NCBI RefSeq assembly: GCF_051020765.1
Contig: NW_027469215.1
Location: 1 to 64,000, forward strand
DNA: 64,000 nucleotides
Reading direction: 5' to 3'
Origin: Lasioglossum baleicum
Taxonomy: Eukaryota; Arthropoda; Insecta; Hymenoptera; Halictidae
This document shows positions 8,364 to 20,392 of this stretch, one piece after another. The position numbers and the translations under genes are program-made. Within the stretch, counting starts at the first letter, position 1. Each line of letters opens with the position of its first letter. The notes beneath the pieces are model-generated. The model was not told the origin of the DNA. It did no database searches and saw nothing but the letters and a program-made list of their open reading frames with translations.

Positions 8364-10559
8364 ATCTTGCTGCAGACTCACCAATCCCGCGCGTAAAAAT
8401 CTCCGCCCCCCAATTACAAAAGAAGTGTGAATTTTTGTTGGACACGGGTTCGGAGATCAATTTAATTCGTGCGTCAAGTCTAGAACCAAATCTACCTATA
8501 GATCATACGAACACTATAGAAGTCCAAGGAATAACCGAGGGATCCATTCCAACTCTCGGTCAAATTAAAATACACTTACAGGGTCAAAACCCTATCGAAT
8601 TTCATGTCTTGGAAGAAAACTTCCCAATTAACATCGACGGAATCCTCGGTTCTCCCTTCTTCAGAACAGGAGCCGAGATCTCCTTTGCGAATGAATACAT
8701 TATGATAGGAAACATTCGGGTTCCCTTCTCGAACCCTTGCGCGCCCGCGGCTGAGCCTCGCGATAAATTGGCAGCAGAGGTTATTTCAATGCCTTCGTCT
8801 ATGACCAATGATCTCGTTAAAACTCCAGCCGTCGAGCGTGAGGAACATTCGGCAAGGAACGTTCGAGTGTCTTCCTCAAATCCTCGTGCACCCGCGGTCA
8901 GACCTTGCAGAGCTCCGGTGACGGAGGTTATTTCAATGCCTCCTCGGGATTCGATCGAGTACTCCCTAGAGAAAAACGCCGTGAAAAGCCGGCCGGAATC
9001 GAAGGAGACTCGAGAGATATCAGAGTACACTGCGAGAAGTCGGATCGTGGAGCGTGAGGATCGAGTCCGAACAAAGACTCCTCCGAAATCCGAAGAATTC
9101 GTCCTCGAACCTCGTACCGTTGCGTGCATAGCGGTCGACGTCGAAGGACCCAAACAGGGATATATCCGCCGTGTTAACGTAGCGCCGGATGTATTCCTGG
9201 GTGACTGCGTCGTCACCAATCGTAAAGGCAAAGCGAGCCTCCGGTGTTTTAACACCTCGTCGGAAAGAGTTTCATTTCGATTGCCCCCATTGGAGATGGA
9301 AGAAATCGAGTCGTACTCTTCCGACCATTCTACTTCCGGGTATCATCCCGACGTATTCGGTAACCATCCCGACCTTTCTAATTCCGGGAACCATCCCGAC
9401 GCATTCGGTAACCATCCCGACCTTTCTAATTCCGGGAACCATCCCGACGTATTCGGTAACCATCCCGACCTTTCTAATTCCGGGAACCATCCCGACGCAT
9501 TCGGTAACCATCCCGACCTTACTAATTCCGGGAACCATCCCGACGCATTCGGTAACCATCCCGACCTTTTCAATTCCGGTAACCATCCCGACGTATTCGG
9601 TAACCATCCCGACCTTTCTAACTCCGGTAACCAGCCCGATTCTTATACTAACTCCGGTAACCAGCCCGATTCTTATACTAACTCCGGTAACCAGCCCGAT
9701 TCTTATACTAACTCCGGTAACCAGCCCGATCATTATTCTAATTCCGGTAACCATCCCGACGCATTCGGTAACCATCCCGACCTTTTCAATTCCGGTAACC
9801 ATCCCGACGTATTCGGTAACCATCCCGACAATTTTAATCCAGAGTCCAAAGAAGACTCCCGCGAATTCAAACCTATGAAGGTTTATTCTACAAGCTCCGG
9901 TATCAAGTCCGATTGTTTCTATTCCGAGTCTAGGTTGAAAGGAAATGTCCCCGCCTTTGATTCTCTAAAGACGACAGAACGTCTACATAAAATAAAGCAT
10001 AAAACTCTACCTCGTATAGACCGAGCATACGAGTCGATCATAAAAGATCATCCCGCGATAATTTCTAAATCAGAGTCAAAGAGAGTCTATATTTCATTTC
10101 AAAAACCTACCTCTGATTTTTCGCCGGAACATGATCTCTTCCAGTCTCAACGGTCAAGTATCCGTGCACCGCAAAGCGATTTCCATCCATCTAGGAATTA
10201 TACGACTGTAAAATACGCGTCAGCAAAAAGGAGAAACAAATTTCGTATTATACTATACCTTTGCAATAACCCGCGAACAATGATTGTAGAGTCTCCTGCG
10301 ATTCGCGATAAGAAACCCTCCCAGGAGATTTCATTACAGTCCTCCGCTGACGCGAAATTAGAATCCGCGATAATCACGCGTCCGGTCAACACCGATAAGC
10401 GAGCGAAATCCGAAACCCAGCGTCGACAGAATCTCCTTCCACCGCGGGAAGATACAGAACAAACAACAGCAGCACTTCGAAGAAGTTCCTACAGCCAGAA
10501 TCCCAGCCTGTTCCCAGCCGCCTACCACATCGTGTCCAGTATCCACAAACACGATCAAC
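8240..10559 (+). CDS. Protease + HPD-repeat linker + spacer (frameshift product of gag), family B T2
   Basis: Produced by -1 frameshift from gag. An aspartic protease starts near 8435 (LLDTGSEINLIRAS) with the flap/ILGSPFF region downstream. A conserved segment then runs to about 9300 (PDVFLGDCVVTNRKGKA), typical of the PR-RT linker of errantiviruses. A minisatellite of SGNHPD units follows (9337-9834), then a spacer of about 200 residues homologous to that of E2/E3/E5 (SPEHDLFQSQRSSIRA, YASAKRRNK). No RT follows. The frame stays open to 11089, but beyond 10559 the homologous product lies in another frame (Cys-rich ORF), so I end the call there. Confidence 0.75.
9337..9834 (+). repeat. Coding minisatellite, SGNHPD repeats (family B)
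   Basis: In-frame 48-bp units (SGNHPDxFGNHPDLxN), interrupted by a run of four 30-bp units (SGNQPDSYTN or close). The units are multiples of three, so other frames also stay open and give spurious ORFs. It encodes a hydrophilic, probably disordered linker. Confidence 0.9.
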
Positions 10560-10970
10560 ATGTGCGGACACTTACAACCGGCGAGACCATCGGCGAACAA
10601 AGCCGGAGACTTCATCTACAGATACCAGGGAATATTCTGCTACAATGGCAGACACAGAATCTCCCTAAATGGCAGAGAACTATGCCTTGCCTGCAGCCTC
10701 ACTGCGGTAGTCAGGAGGGTCATCGTATACACGCACGTTCTTACAAGGAAAAGGAAGAACGCATGCGACGCGTGTACAAAACCCATATTGAGGGAAACCC
10801 CAATATTGGAATGCATCCACTGCAGCTTCCTCCTCGCACTGGATCAGGCAGCAACAGACACTGCCAGAATAAGAAGAGAAAGAGGCGAAATTCTCACGGA
10901 CGACGAAGAAGAGGACGAAAACTCAAGCACCTCTTCCTCGGACGAAGACACCAATACTCAAGCAAATTAG
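10560..10970 (+). CDS. Cys-rich accessory protein (family B T2)
   Basis: 136 residues starting MCG. It aligns with the C-terminal 121 residues of the E4 polyprotein: CYNG, then CLAC, CDAC, ETPILECIHC, followed by an acidic Ser-rich tail (DDEEEDENSSTSSSDED). Three CxxC pairs suggest a zinc-binding fold. In E4 and E1 the homologue is fused in frame after integrase; here it starts at its own ATG, one frame off the upstream ORF, because the junction carries an extra base relative to E4. I do not recognise the family. It could be a nucleic-acid-binding or regulatory protein. The shared Cys pattern between diverged families supports a real coding function. Confidence 0.65.
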   Translation: MCGHLQPARPSANKAGDFIYRYQGIFCYNGRHRISLNGRELCLACSLTAVVRRVIVYTHVLTRKRKNACDACTKPILRETPILECIHCSFLLALDQAATDTARIRRERGEILTDDEEEDENSSTSSSDEDTNTQAN

Positions 10971-11013
10971 GGATGCAGAGTGTTTGTGCCAAAGCCGTAA
11001 TCTCGTCACCTGA

Positions 11014-11232
11014 GACAAAAGTGACAGTGACACAAGTGATTCCCCACCCACCCAAAACCCAACTATGCAAAATGAACAAAGCGAAATAAATTGCATAAAA
11101 CCAGCCCCAGCCCCACGTGCCGACACCGACAACATTTCAGTGCGACCAGTGTTTCGTACAAATATAGGAAATACTCGCCGAGAACTGTGCTCCCTGCGCG
11201 GAGTACCTCCGGACGATGCGTCGCATGAATGA
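11014..11232 (+). pseudogene. Envelope cytoplasmic-tail relic (family B)
   Basis: An open 72-codon stretch (DKSDSDTSDS..., NISVRPVF, LCSLRGV) similar to the last 60 residues of the family A envelope (DSDSAS, DISVHPVY, ISSLRGE). No ectodomain lies upstream, so it is a leftover from an ancestor with a 3' env, perhaps kept because it adjoins the polypurine tract. Confidence 0.6.
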
Positions 11233-11298
11233 GTGTGTGATCGAGTGTTGAGCGAGAAATTTCTCCCTTGTCAGAAATTTCTTTTCCGCGTTGGGAGG

Positions 11299-13264
11299 TG
11301 TTACGTCGTCCGATGTACGACGTTGGCCTTGTACACACACCATGTATACAAGGTCTGATCTACATAAGATCCACACACCGTCCCCTAGACATAAGAGCAT
11401 AGTATTAAGATCTCATTATTCTATTGTTCTAATCCTTATCTCCTTCTCTACCCATCACCATAACTTCACCTTGATCAACACCTTACCTCAGTTTCAACCC
11501 ATCACCACGACACATAATGCAATAAAGTATTGCATCACTCTGGAAGCATCTAGAAGCTTCTAGAAACGTCGAGAAGTCCAAAGACTGCTGCATCAGCAGT
11601 CCCACGCTCGTAGAGGGCAATAGGACAGCCACGAGACTGCACCGTCAGCAGAAATGCACGTGCAGTCCCCGGGAGCGAAGACGCTGCTGCGTCAGCGGTT
11701 CTCCCACTCCGACGACCGAAGAACAAAGAGACTGCAGCGTCAGCTATCCCCACTCCGAACGAAGGAGGCAAGGCAGAGCGGACGCTTGCATCAGTCCGCC
11801 TTCAGACAGCGACTCGAACGGTCCGCTCCAAGCGAGCGACTCGCACGGACGTGCCAGTCCGGCTTCTTCCGACTTCAAGAGCAGACGTGTTCAGTCTAGC
11901 TCCGCGAAAGTGAAGTGTGTCGATCCTTCACTCCTAATTCCAATTCCAATTCCAACTCTAACTCAACTCAACTCAAGTCCTAATTCTCATACATTAATCC
12001 TATAACATATTACAATATCCATTATTCATTAATCCAATTACTACTCCTATTATAATATTACTTACATATTGTATACCAGTGTACTTACCAGTTCTTATTT
12101 AATATATCGTTGTTATACCAGTGCTTCGATCTTGTTATTCTTGTGTTAGTTCAACACCATCTTCCAATTTAGTTCTTGCATCGAATATATTAAACTCGTG
12201 ACATATCCGGACTTGGTCTAAAGTGCGCAGTGGAAACGCTGAGCCGCCAATAAGGAATTTGAAGCGAGTCATAGAGAAGTTCTCGTGCCACGTCTAGAAT
12301 TGGTCTAAAGTGCGCAGTGGAAACGCTGAGCCGCCACTATAGACGTGAAGCGAGTTAACTACCAAAAAGGTTAATAACAAGTGGAAGTTCATTTTCATTA
12401 TATTATTAATATTCCATCATTACTATTCCTTACCCATGCGACGCCCACGTCGAGCGGGACGCAAGTATCAACTTGCTAAATTGAGACGCGCGTTGAGAAA
12501 TAAAGCGGTGCTCGATCAAATCATTGCCACTACCGAGTGGACAGAACTTCTGGGAACCACCGAGCACATCCCGTGTGACGCGTCCGATTACGTTTCTGTT
12601 TACGGTTGCCCTTGCAGCCTTCCTAAAGAGGTCAACCACGCGGACCTCTCGCGAGCTCCGACGCCAGTTCTACATCCGGTCGATTGTCCTGAGGTAATCG
12701 ACATAGCCGACGACGACGACAGCCGAGACACGATCATCGTTCCCAGGGTCCGTTGCCGAATCATCCGTGACGTTCCTCTGCCAGCTCATCAACGTGTCGT
12801 CTTGCGGCCAGCATCCAAGGCCACTAATGTCGTCCCGAACCGAGCAGCAGCAACTCTGCCAGATCTTCCCCACCTCGAGGACATCTGTATAGAAGACCCG
12901 ATGTACCACACCTACTGTCAGTACCGCCAGTTCCTGCTGCAACAATATTATTAGGCGTTAATACAGCATTGCGGTGAGTCGTATAATGTCTTGTATAATT
13001 GCTGAATCTTGTAAACTCACCGTTCTCGTTGCATCCTCTCGCGCGCGATTCTTGTCGGGACACTCCTTGTAACCGCGTCGGACGTTCTCTTCTTGACTGC
13101 ATCCATAGCAATATCGGTTGTCCTAGTGCATATGACAGCCCGCGGCTGTCTCGGCACGAAAGACCACTCTTCATTTTAATCATAATATCTCAACCGTCCG
13201 TCTGTCACTGTTCTCTTTTCTCTCTCCTGGTACCTGTAACAAAAACACAGTGACGGACGTGACA
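11299..13264 (+). repeat. Family B 3' LTR of T2 (1966 bp)
   Basis: Starts TGTTACGTCGTCC after the purine tract TTGGGAGG and ends GACGTGACA. It carries the heat shock array at 11543-11575, TCAGC-type motifs at about 11580-11750, AT-rich sequence at about 11940-12230, a tandem repeat of about 87 bp, and the ORF at 12436. Confidence 0.9.
12436..12954 (+). CDS. LTR-encoded small basic protein, 3' LTR copy
   Basis: 172 residues, identical to the product at 6063. Being in the 3' LTR it lies downstream of all internal genes, so a spliced or readthrough transcript, or an LTR-internal promoter, would be needed for expression. The function is unknown. Confidence 0.55.
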   Translation: MRRPRRAGRKYQLAKLRRALRNKAVLDQIIATTEWTELLGTTEHIPCDASDYVSVYGCPCSLPKEVNHADLSRAPTPVLHPVDCPEVIDIADDDDSRDTIIVPRVRCRIIRDVPLPAHQRVVLRPASKATNVVPNRAAATLPDLPHLEDICIEDPMYHTYCQYRQFLLQQYY

Positions 13265-14989
13265 CCCCTTTAAAGATTCCAAAACTCCTAAAAATCCTTC
13301 ATAACAATGAATCCTTAACACCACGTACATTTGATTGAAATCCATCAACATAACCTAAAATCCAAAATCTGTCAAATCCTAAAATAGCCAAAAATGGCCC
13401 AAACTCGAAGATTGAAATATCATTGGACTCGTGAGCGAAAATCATGAAACTAACCTAAAAATTTGTAGGTTAGGTTCTCAATTCGCGTTTGTTTAGACTT
13501 TACCAAAATTTCGATTTTTGGTAATTTTCAAAAGTACTTAGAATATTTTCAAACATATGATCGGTCGACAAATGATGTCAACTAATCATATGACATATAA
13601 AATTTACATCGAAACGCCTTGCAAAAGCAAGCGCTCGAAAATATTCTAAGTCCCAATTTATTTAAATAAATAAATAGGTACGCCAATGGTTACCACTTAA
13701 TTTTCGAGTCCTGCACCACTGGGAACGAAAACTGCTGACTCTAGTGCGGCGGCCATCGCGCTGTTTACGACGAAGACCGGCACAAAGAGGACACGGTCCC
13801 CTTTTGCGAAGTCAGCATTTTTCGGACGAACGTTATTCGTCGACGAACGTTCGATTTTCCACAGTCCTCTCCGGGGACCCGAGTGGGTCAGTCGAGTTTT
13901 CGTCAATCTTCCAAGTCCAGACTATTTAGACATAGTCTTTCCAAATCCAGATTGTTTAGACACAATCTTTCCAAATCCATACTGTTTAGACACAGTCCCT
14001 AATACCATTCAGTAATATCGTATTCTTATTCGTTTAATTCAAACATTACTTCGTTTATTCAATTAAACATTTTTATTGCGTTTCATATTTCGTACTTAGT
14101 ACGTATTTCGATTTCGTTAATAATAAGCATCTTTACCTTTGTATTCTTTTACGTTTATAATATACTTTGTTTTACCAGAGTCAATCTAAATCCCAATTAT
14201 TATTTCCTTGCTCCTAACTTCGTAGTTTGAAGTGACACGTTGTTAGTTAGAGATAGAGTTCTCACTGGAAAGTTCGCGAATAGTATTCCTTATTCAATTT
14301 CCTGTTACGTGTTCGCGTACGTGCGTGATAGTGATAGACTTGCTCGCATAGCAAGCTCCGCAGCATCCACGTCCGTTTTCTCGAATCAAAATATCGTCAA
14401 CCACGCGGACGATATTCGCGAGATAAATTCACGGGATCGCACAGCGTCCACGCCCGTTTTCGCTAGTTAAAATATCGTCAATCACGCGGACGATATTCGT
14501 GAGTTAGATTCACGGTATCGTACAGCGTCCACGCCCGTTTCCTCAACGAGCGCATCCGTCTACAATACCGTAGCAGCCAGCTGTCAATCATTGGAGGTCG
14601 TTCCTGTCAAATATTGACGTGACAGAGTTTGGCGCAGTCGTCAATCCTTGAAGGTCGTTTCCAGCCATTTGGATCAACGCCTGTCGAGCAGAGGGGACCG
14701 AATTCAAGGTCATCAGCGCAACCGTAGCCGTTCATCCGTTGCGAATTCATTTCTCGTGTCAATCGACAAACAAGCGAAGCGTAAAAGTAAGTGGAACATA
14801 TTATCGCGTATGTTTCAGGGTCGCGTGCATCTTTCATCTGTGTAAGACTGCATGCAGGTGTCGGCATCGGGTCCTAGTCTGTTGATAAAAAGACCAACAC
14901 TTTTATTAAATGTCAGTCAGTGGAAGAGTAGAGTAGCCGGGCCGCGGTATTCTCTTCTCTTGCTCTTATAGCCCCGCCAGGACGTGACA
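13265..14989 (+). repeat. Family A LTR, 3' 1725 bp (5' end displaced by the B array)
   Basis: A plus-strand family A LTR lacking its first 72 bases, which must lie left of the B array. It ends at ACGTGACA and abuts protease sequence of T0; GTAT (14990-14993) is the predicted target duplication. It contains the TTAGAC stem-loop array (about 13920-13996), two 80-bp hairpin units (about 14390-14550) and the internal PBS relic (about 14630). It could be a solo LTR or a 3' LTR. Confidence 0.85.
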
Positions 14990-15202
14990 GTATTTTAATT
15001 TGACCGAGAGTTGGAATGGATCCCTCGGTTATTCCTTGGACTTCTATGGTGTTCGTATGATCTATAGGTAGATTTGGTTCTAGACTTGACGCACGAATTA
15101 AATTGATCTCCGAACCCGTGTCCAACAAAAATTCACACTTCTTTTGTAATTGAGGGGCGGAGATTTTTACGCGCGGAATTGGTGAGTCTGCAGCAAGATT
15201 TA
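14990..15202 (-). pseudogene. Protease fragment of family B element T0
   Basis: Minus strand: LLDTGSEINLIRAS down to GQIKI, 45 residues nearly identical to T2 protease. It is then cut by the family A LTR at 14989, so the catalytic DTG survives but the rest of the domain is displaced left of the window. Confidence 0.85.
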
Positions 15203-16038
15203 CTGCTGAGACGAATCGTCGGACTGGTCGTTCGTCCGGATAGCTGTTTGGGTGCGGGCTGTAGTTTGGGTTGAAGATGCGGCCTCCCGCCTGGGGTTGG
15301 CTTCGGTCGGGAGGCCGGACTCGTTTCCCGACCTCCTATTATTATTAAAAGCGCGCTTACGGCACTCGTGAATATCGTGCCCGGGGACTTTGCAGTAGTT
15401 GCAAAATTTGTTAGGGCTTGAGGGGCGATCTGTGCGACCATCGCGGTACGTGTTTTGGTCGCGAGGATTGTTTTCCCATCGCCGTTGCGGCGTCGGGGAG
15501 CGATAAGAGTCCCGATTTGAGTTTCTTGAGGACTGCTGAGACGAATCCGGTCTGTTATCGCGGCGTTCTTGAGTTCGCTCTGGAATGTCACGAGGGGACT
15601 CGTACGTGGAACGCTGGCGATACGGCCGGTTATCAGAGAAGCTGACTCGTTTTTCTTCGCGGATCAGTTCTCGTCGACGAGTCTGGTCTGACTCATACTG
15701 CCTGTAAGCAGAGATGGCTGCTTCGAAAACAGTGGCAGGATTTCGCGAAGGGCAATGAAGCACTTCGGCACGCAGCTGGGGAAGGAGACCTCGTAGAAAA
15801 CAATCTACTACGAAGCGATCTAGTTCTTCGTAATCAAGGCCAATATCTGTGGCATCTTGAATCGCGGTTCGAAGGTCTTTAACGCGATTGATGAAGTCTA
15901 AGATGTGCTCGTTTGGAGCTTGGAGTACACTCGCGAGATCGCCACGGTACTGGTCCACGAATTTGTATGGGCCCAGTACTGTTCGTAATTTCTCGCATAG
16001 TGCAGAAATTGTGAATATGTGCTGGCCTTCTATAGCGG
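15200..16038 (-). pseudogene. gag: Gag C-terminal two-thirds of T0, interrupted by E1
   Basis: Minus-strand gag from LGPYKFVDQYRG through the knuckle (CNYCKVPGHDIHEC) to its stop. It is nearly identical to T2 gag, with scattered changes (RQRSTYES, SSPNKF). The N-terminal part continues across the E1 insertion at 63967-64000, where the codons for CNKLHDRAYAA are visible. The frameshift heptamer (15323-15329) and its 9-bp stem (15281-15289 with 15308-15316) are intact. Confidence 0.9.
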
Positions 16039-17835
16039 TGTCACGTCCTGGCGGGGCTATAAGAGCAAGAGAAGAGAATACCGCGGCCCGGCTACTCTAC
16101 TCTTCCACTGACTGACATTTAATAAAAGTGTTGGTCTTTTTATCAACAGACTAGGACCCGATGCCGACACCTGCATGCAGTCTTACACAGATGAATGATG
16201 CACGCGACCCTGAAACATACGCGGTAATATGTTCCACTTACTTTTACGCTTCGCTTGTTTGTCGATTGACACGAGACATGAATTCGCAACGGATGAACAG
16301 CTACGGTTGCGCTGATGGCCTTGAATGCGGTCCGCTCTGCTTGACAGGGGTTGATCCAAATGGCTGGAAACGACCTTCAAGGATTGACGACTGCGCCAAA
16401 CTCTGTCACGTCAATATTTGACAGGAACGACCTCCAATGATTGACAGCTGGCTGCTACGGTATTGTAGACGGATGCGCTCGTTGAGGAAACGGGCGTGGA
16501 CGCTGTACGATACCGTGAATCTAACTCACGAATATCGTCCGCGTGATTGACGATATTTTAACTAGCGAAAACGGGCGTGGACGCTGTGCGATCCCGTGAA
16601 TTTATCTCGCGAATATCGTCCGCGTGGTTGACGATATTTTGATTCGAGAAAACGGACGTGGATGCTGCGGAGCTTGCTATGCGAGCAAGTCTATCACTAT
16701 CACGCACGTACGCGAACACGTAACAGGAAATTGAATAAGGAATACTATTCGCGAACTTTCCAGTGAGAACTCTATCTCTAACTAACAACGTGTCACTTCA
16801 AACTACGAAGTTAGGAGCAAGGAAATGATAATTGGGATTTAGATTGACTCTGGTAAAACAAAGTATATTATAAACGTAAAAGAATACAAAGGTAAAGATG
16901 CTTATTATTAACGAAATCGAAATACGTACTAAGTACGAAATATGAAACGCAATAAAAATGTTTAATTGAATAAACGACGTAATGTTTGAATTAAACGAAT
17001 AAGAATACGATATTACTGAATGGTAATAGGGACTGTGTCTAAACAGTATGGATTTGGAAAGATTGTGTCTAAACAATCTGGATTTGGAAAGACTATGTCT
17101 AAATAGTCTGGACTTGGAAGATTGACGAAAACTCGACTGACCCACTCGGGTCCCCGGAGAGGACTGTGGAAAATCGAACGTTCGTCGACGAATAACGTTC
17201 GTCCGAAAAATGCTGACTTCGCAAAAGGGGACCGTGTCCTCTTTGTGCCGGTCTTCGTCGTAAACAGCGCGATGGCCGCCGCACTAGAGTCAGCAGTTTT
17301 CGTTCCCAGTGGTGCAGGACTCGAAAATTAAGTGGTAACCATTGGCGTACCTATTTATTTATTTAAATAAATTGGGACTTAGAATATTTTCGAGCGCTTG
17401 CTTTTGCAAGGCGTTTCGATGTAAATTTTATATGTCATATGATTAGTTGACATCATTTGTCGACCGATCATATGTTTGAAAATATTCTAAGTACTTTTGA
17501 AAATTACCAAAAATCGAAATTTTGGTAAAGTCTAAACAAACGCGAATTGAGAACCTAACCTACAAATTTTTAGGTTAGTTTCATGATTTTCGCTCACGAG
17601 TCCAATGATATTTCAATCTTCGAGTTTGGGCCATTTTTGGCTATTTTAGGATTTGACAGATTTTGGATTTTAGGTTATGTTGATGGATTTCAATCAAATG
17701 TACGTGGTGTTAAGGATTCATTGTTATGAAGGATTTTTAGGAGTTTTGGAATCTTTAAAGGGGAACGCTCGCTCTTATGTATCTAATTTTACATGTAGTC
17801 TTAAAGCTAACGTCGGAGGTGCGACCGACGTCACA
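16039..17835 (-). repeat. E1 3' LTR
   Basis: 1797 bp. It shares private variants with 62170-63966, such as CGGTAATATG in the U5-side segment and ATGATAATTGGG near 16825, which confirms the pairing across 47 kb. Confidence 0.93.
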
Positions 17836-18013
17836 CCTCCCCCCTTAGAGAAGAGATTTCACGCAGTGGAATCTCTGCCTCTGGGTGGCGGTAGACAGGA
17901 TGCACTGAAATGTCATCCCTGTCTCGCAACGCTGGGTCAAGGGAATCGCAAATTAACGTTCGTTTCGTCAAGGGAGGACGGGTTCGGAATTCTCCGACAC
18001 TGGCACTATCACT
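17836..18013 (-). pseudogene. Envelope-tail relic + polypurine tract (E1)
   Basis: 178 bp shared base for base in layout with the last 178 bp of the E2 envelope ORF (25378-25555). Here it is non-coding, after the stop of the Cys-rich ORF. The polypurine tract AAGGGGGGAGG is at 17836-17846 (minus), flush with the LTR. Confidence 0.85.
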
Positions 18014-18022
18014 GGCTTCCGC

Positions 18023-18405
18023 TTAAATGTCACCATTGTCTGAATCGGTGTCATCGCTGGAACTATCGGATATCCAGTCAGGGTCGTCCCGTTGTGCGAT
18101 CCATCTTGCCGATAGAATCTGTCCGCAAGGGATGCACTCCAATACTGGTGTTTCGGTGCATAGCCTTATTCCGCAATACTCGCATCTATTTGGGATGTTA
18201 TACATCCGCTGATGCTCCCATCGTTCCACTCTAACAATTCGGGTGTATTGGCTGCAGTTGCGGCACAGCAACTTGCCGTTGCAAGCCACTCGAACTATCC
18301 CATTGTAACAGATAGTGTTGTTGTATCGTCTCATGTATCGGTGAGCTTTCAGCACGGTCGGCCGTCTTCCTCCCATCGGTCCGCACATCTTTCTGTCGTG
18401 GATAG
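18023..18405 (-). pseudogene. E1 polyprotein C-terminus: Cys-rich domain, cut by E2
   Basis: 121-residue Cys-rich domain (M at 18388), plus a few codons before the E2 insertion. Cys pattern: CYNG, CRNC, CEYC, CTETPVLECIPC; the tail is acidic and Ser-rich (SDSSSDDTDSDNGD). It is identical to E4 residues 1478-1598. The ORF continues at 27277 after E2, with ATAG duplicated. Confidence 0.85.
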
Positions 18406-20122
18406 TGTGACGTCGGTCGCACCTCCGACGTTAGCTTTAAGACTACATGTAAAATTAGATACATAAGAGCGAGCGTTCCCCTTTAAAGATTCCAAAACTC
18501 CTAAAAATCCTTCATAACAATGAATCCTTAACACCACGTACATCTGATCGAAATCCATAAACATAACCTAAAATACAAAATCTGTCAAATTCCTAAAATA
18601 GCCAAAAATGGCCCAAACTCGAAGATTGAAATATCATTGGACTCGTGAGCGAAAATCATGAAACTAACCTAAAAATTTGTAGGTTATGTTCTCAATTCGC
18701 GTTTGTTTAGACTTTACCAAAATTTCGATTTTTGGTAATTTTCAAAAGTACTTAGAATATTTTCAAACATATGATCGGTCGACAAATGATGTCAACTAAT
18801 CATATGACATATAAAATTTACATCGAAACGCCTTGCAAAAGCAAGCGCTCGAAAATATTCTAAGTCCCAATTTATTTAAATAAATAAATAGGTACGCCAA
18901 TGGTTACCACTTAATTTTCGAGTCCTGCACCACTGGGAACGAAAACTGCTGACTCTAGTGCGGCGGCCATCGCGCTGTTTACGACGAAGACCGGCACAAA
19001 GAGGACACGGTCCCCTTTTGCGAAGTCAGCATTTTTCGGACGAACGTTATTCGTCGACGAACGTTCGATTCTCCACAGTCCTCTCCGGGGACCCGAGTGG
19101 GTCAGTCGAGTTTTCGTCAATCTTCCAAGTCCAGACTATTTAGACATAGTCTTTCCAAATCCAGATTGTTTAGACACAATCTTTCCAAATCCATACTGTT
19201 TAGACACAGTCCCTAATACCATTCAGTAATATCGTATTCTTATTCGTTTAATTCAAATATTACTTCGTTTATTCAATTAAACATTTTTATTGCGTCTCAT
19301 ATTTCGTACTTAGTACGTATTTCGATTTCGTTAATAATAAGCATCTTTACCTTTGTATTCTTTTACGTTTATAATATACTTTGTTTTACCAGAGTCAATC
19401 TAAATCCCAATTATTATTTCCTTGCTCCTAACTTCGTAGTTTGAAGTGACACGTTGTTAGTTAGAGATAGAGTTCTCACTGGAAAGTTCGCGAATAGTAT
19501 TCCTTATTCAATTTCCTGTTACGTGTTCGCGTACGTGCGTGATAGTGATAGACTTGCTCGCATAGCAAGCTCCGCAGCATCCACGTCCGTTTTCTTGATT
19601 CAAAATATCGTCAATCACGCGGACGATATTCGTGAGTTAGATTCACGGTATCGTACAGCGTCCACGCCCGTTTCCTCAACGAGCGCATCCGTCTACAATA
19701 CCGTAGCAGCCAGCTGTCAATCATTGGAGGTCGTTCCTGTCAAATATTGACGTGACAGAGTTTGGCGCAGTCGTCAATCCTTGAAGGTCGTTTCCAGCCA
19801 TTTGGATTAACGCCTGTCAAGCAGAGCGGACCGAATTCAAGGTCATCAGCGCAACCGTAGCCGTTCATCCGTTGCGAATTCATTTCTCGTGTCAATCGAC
19901 AAACAAGCGAAGCGTAAAAGTAAGTGGAACATATTATCGCGTATGTTTCAGGGTCGCGTGCATCTTTCATCTGTGTAAGACTGCATGCAGGTGTCGGCAT
20001 CGGGTCCTAGTCTGTTGATAAAAAGACCAACACTTTCATTAAATGTCAGTCAGTGGAAGAGTAGAGTAGCCGGGCCGCGGTATTCTCTTCTCTTGCTCTT
20101 ATAGCCCCGCCAGGACGTGACA
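18406..20122 (+). repeat. E2 5' LTR (1717 bp)
   Basis: TTAGAC stem-loop array at 19134-19210, one 80-bp hairpin unit near 19600, and an internal PBS relic TGGCGCAGTCG at 19763-19773 after CGTGACA. Confidence 0.93.
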
Positions 20123-20126
20123 AATT

Positions 20127-20253
20127 TGGCGCAGTCGGTAGGACACTCGTTGGTCACCGATGTTAGAAACACCGTCAACACTTTTGTAGGATACGTCATA
20201 TGTCCTACCTCTGCCAAAATTTGTTGTGACAAATTTGGCGCAGTCGGTAGGAC
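20127..20253 (+). promoter_or_regulatory. Tandem primer-binding sites of E2
   Basis: Two copies of TGGCGCAGTCGGTAGGAC (20127-20144 and 20236-20253), each preceded by GTGACAAATT, 109 bp apart. Between them lies an inverted, degenerate copy (on the minus strand TTTTGGCAGAGGTAGGAC). Only the first adjoins the LTR. Confidence 0.85.
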
Positions 20254-20392
20254 AGTCGTTGGTCACCGATGTTAGAAGCACGGCATCGAGGAATAAAAAT
20301 AGAATCAGTGTTAGCACGCGAACCCCTGCGCGTTCCATCATTGTTTGACAATTTAACGCAGTAGACTTAGAGTCCGTGAAAGCATAGTGTCA

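Larger units (their letters stand above)
2848..13264 (+). mobile_element. Family B element T2 (LTR-gag-PR-spacer-Cys-rich-LTR), no RT or integrase
   Basis: Plus strand: mosaic left LTR (split by the solo LTR), internal 6892-11298, right LTR 11299-13264. The internal part codes for gag, protease, a long His-Pro-Asp repeat region, a spacer and a Cys-rich ORF, then keeps a relic of the envelope tail. RT, RNase H and integrase are absent. The right end abuts CCCC (13265-13268) inside a family A LTR; the matching left duplication is outside the window. It needs outside enzymes to move. Confidence 0.85.

Noticed and set aside
9189..9878. Long ORFs in other frames and on the opposite strand over the HPD repeats (here and at 22677, 30841, 38996, 46365, 57188)
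   Set aside because: The repeat unit is a multiple of three, so all frames without stops stay open. Only the protease frame is consistent with flanking homology.
10971..11089. Extension of the T2 protease ORF to 11089
   Set aside because: Past 10559 this frame has no match in E4, whereas the overlapping frame encodes the Cys-rich homologue.
20127..20253. tRNA gene at the primer-binding sites
   Set aside because: Only the complement of the tRNA 3' end is present; there is no cloverleaf or internal promoter.
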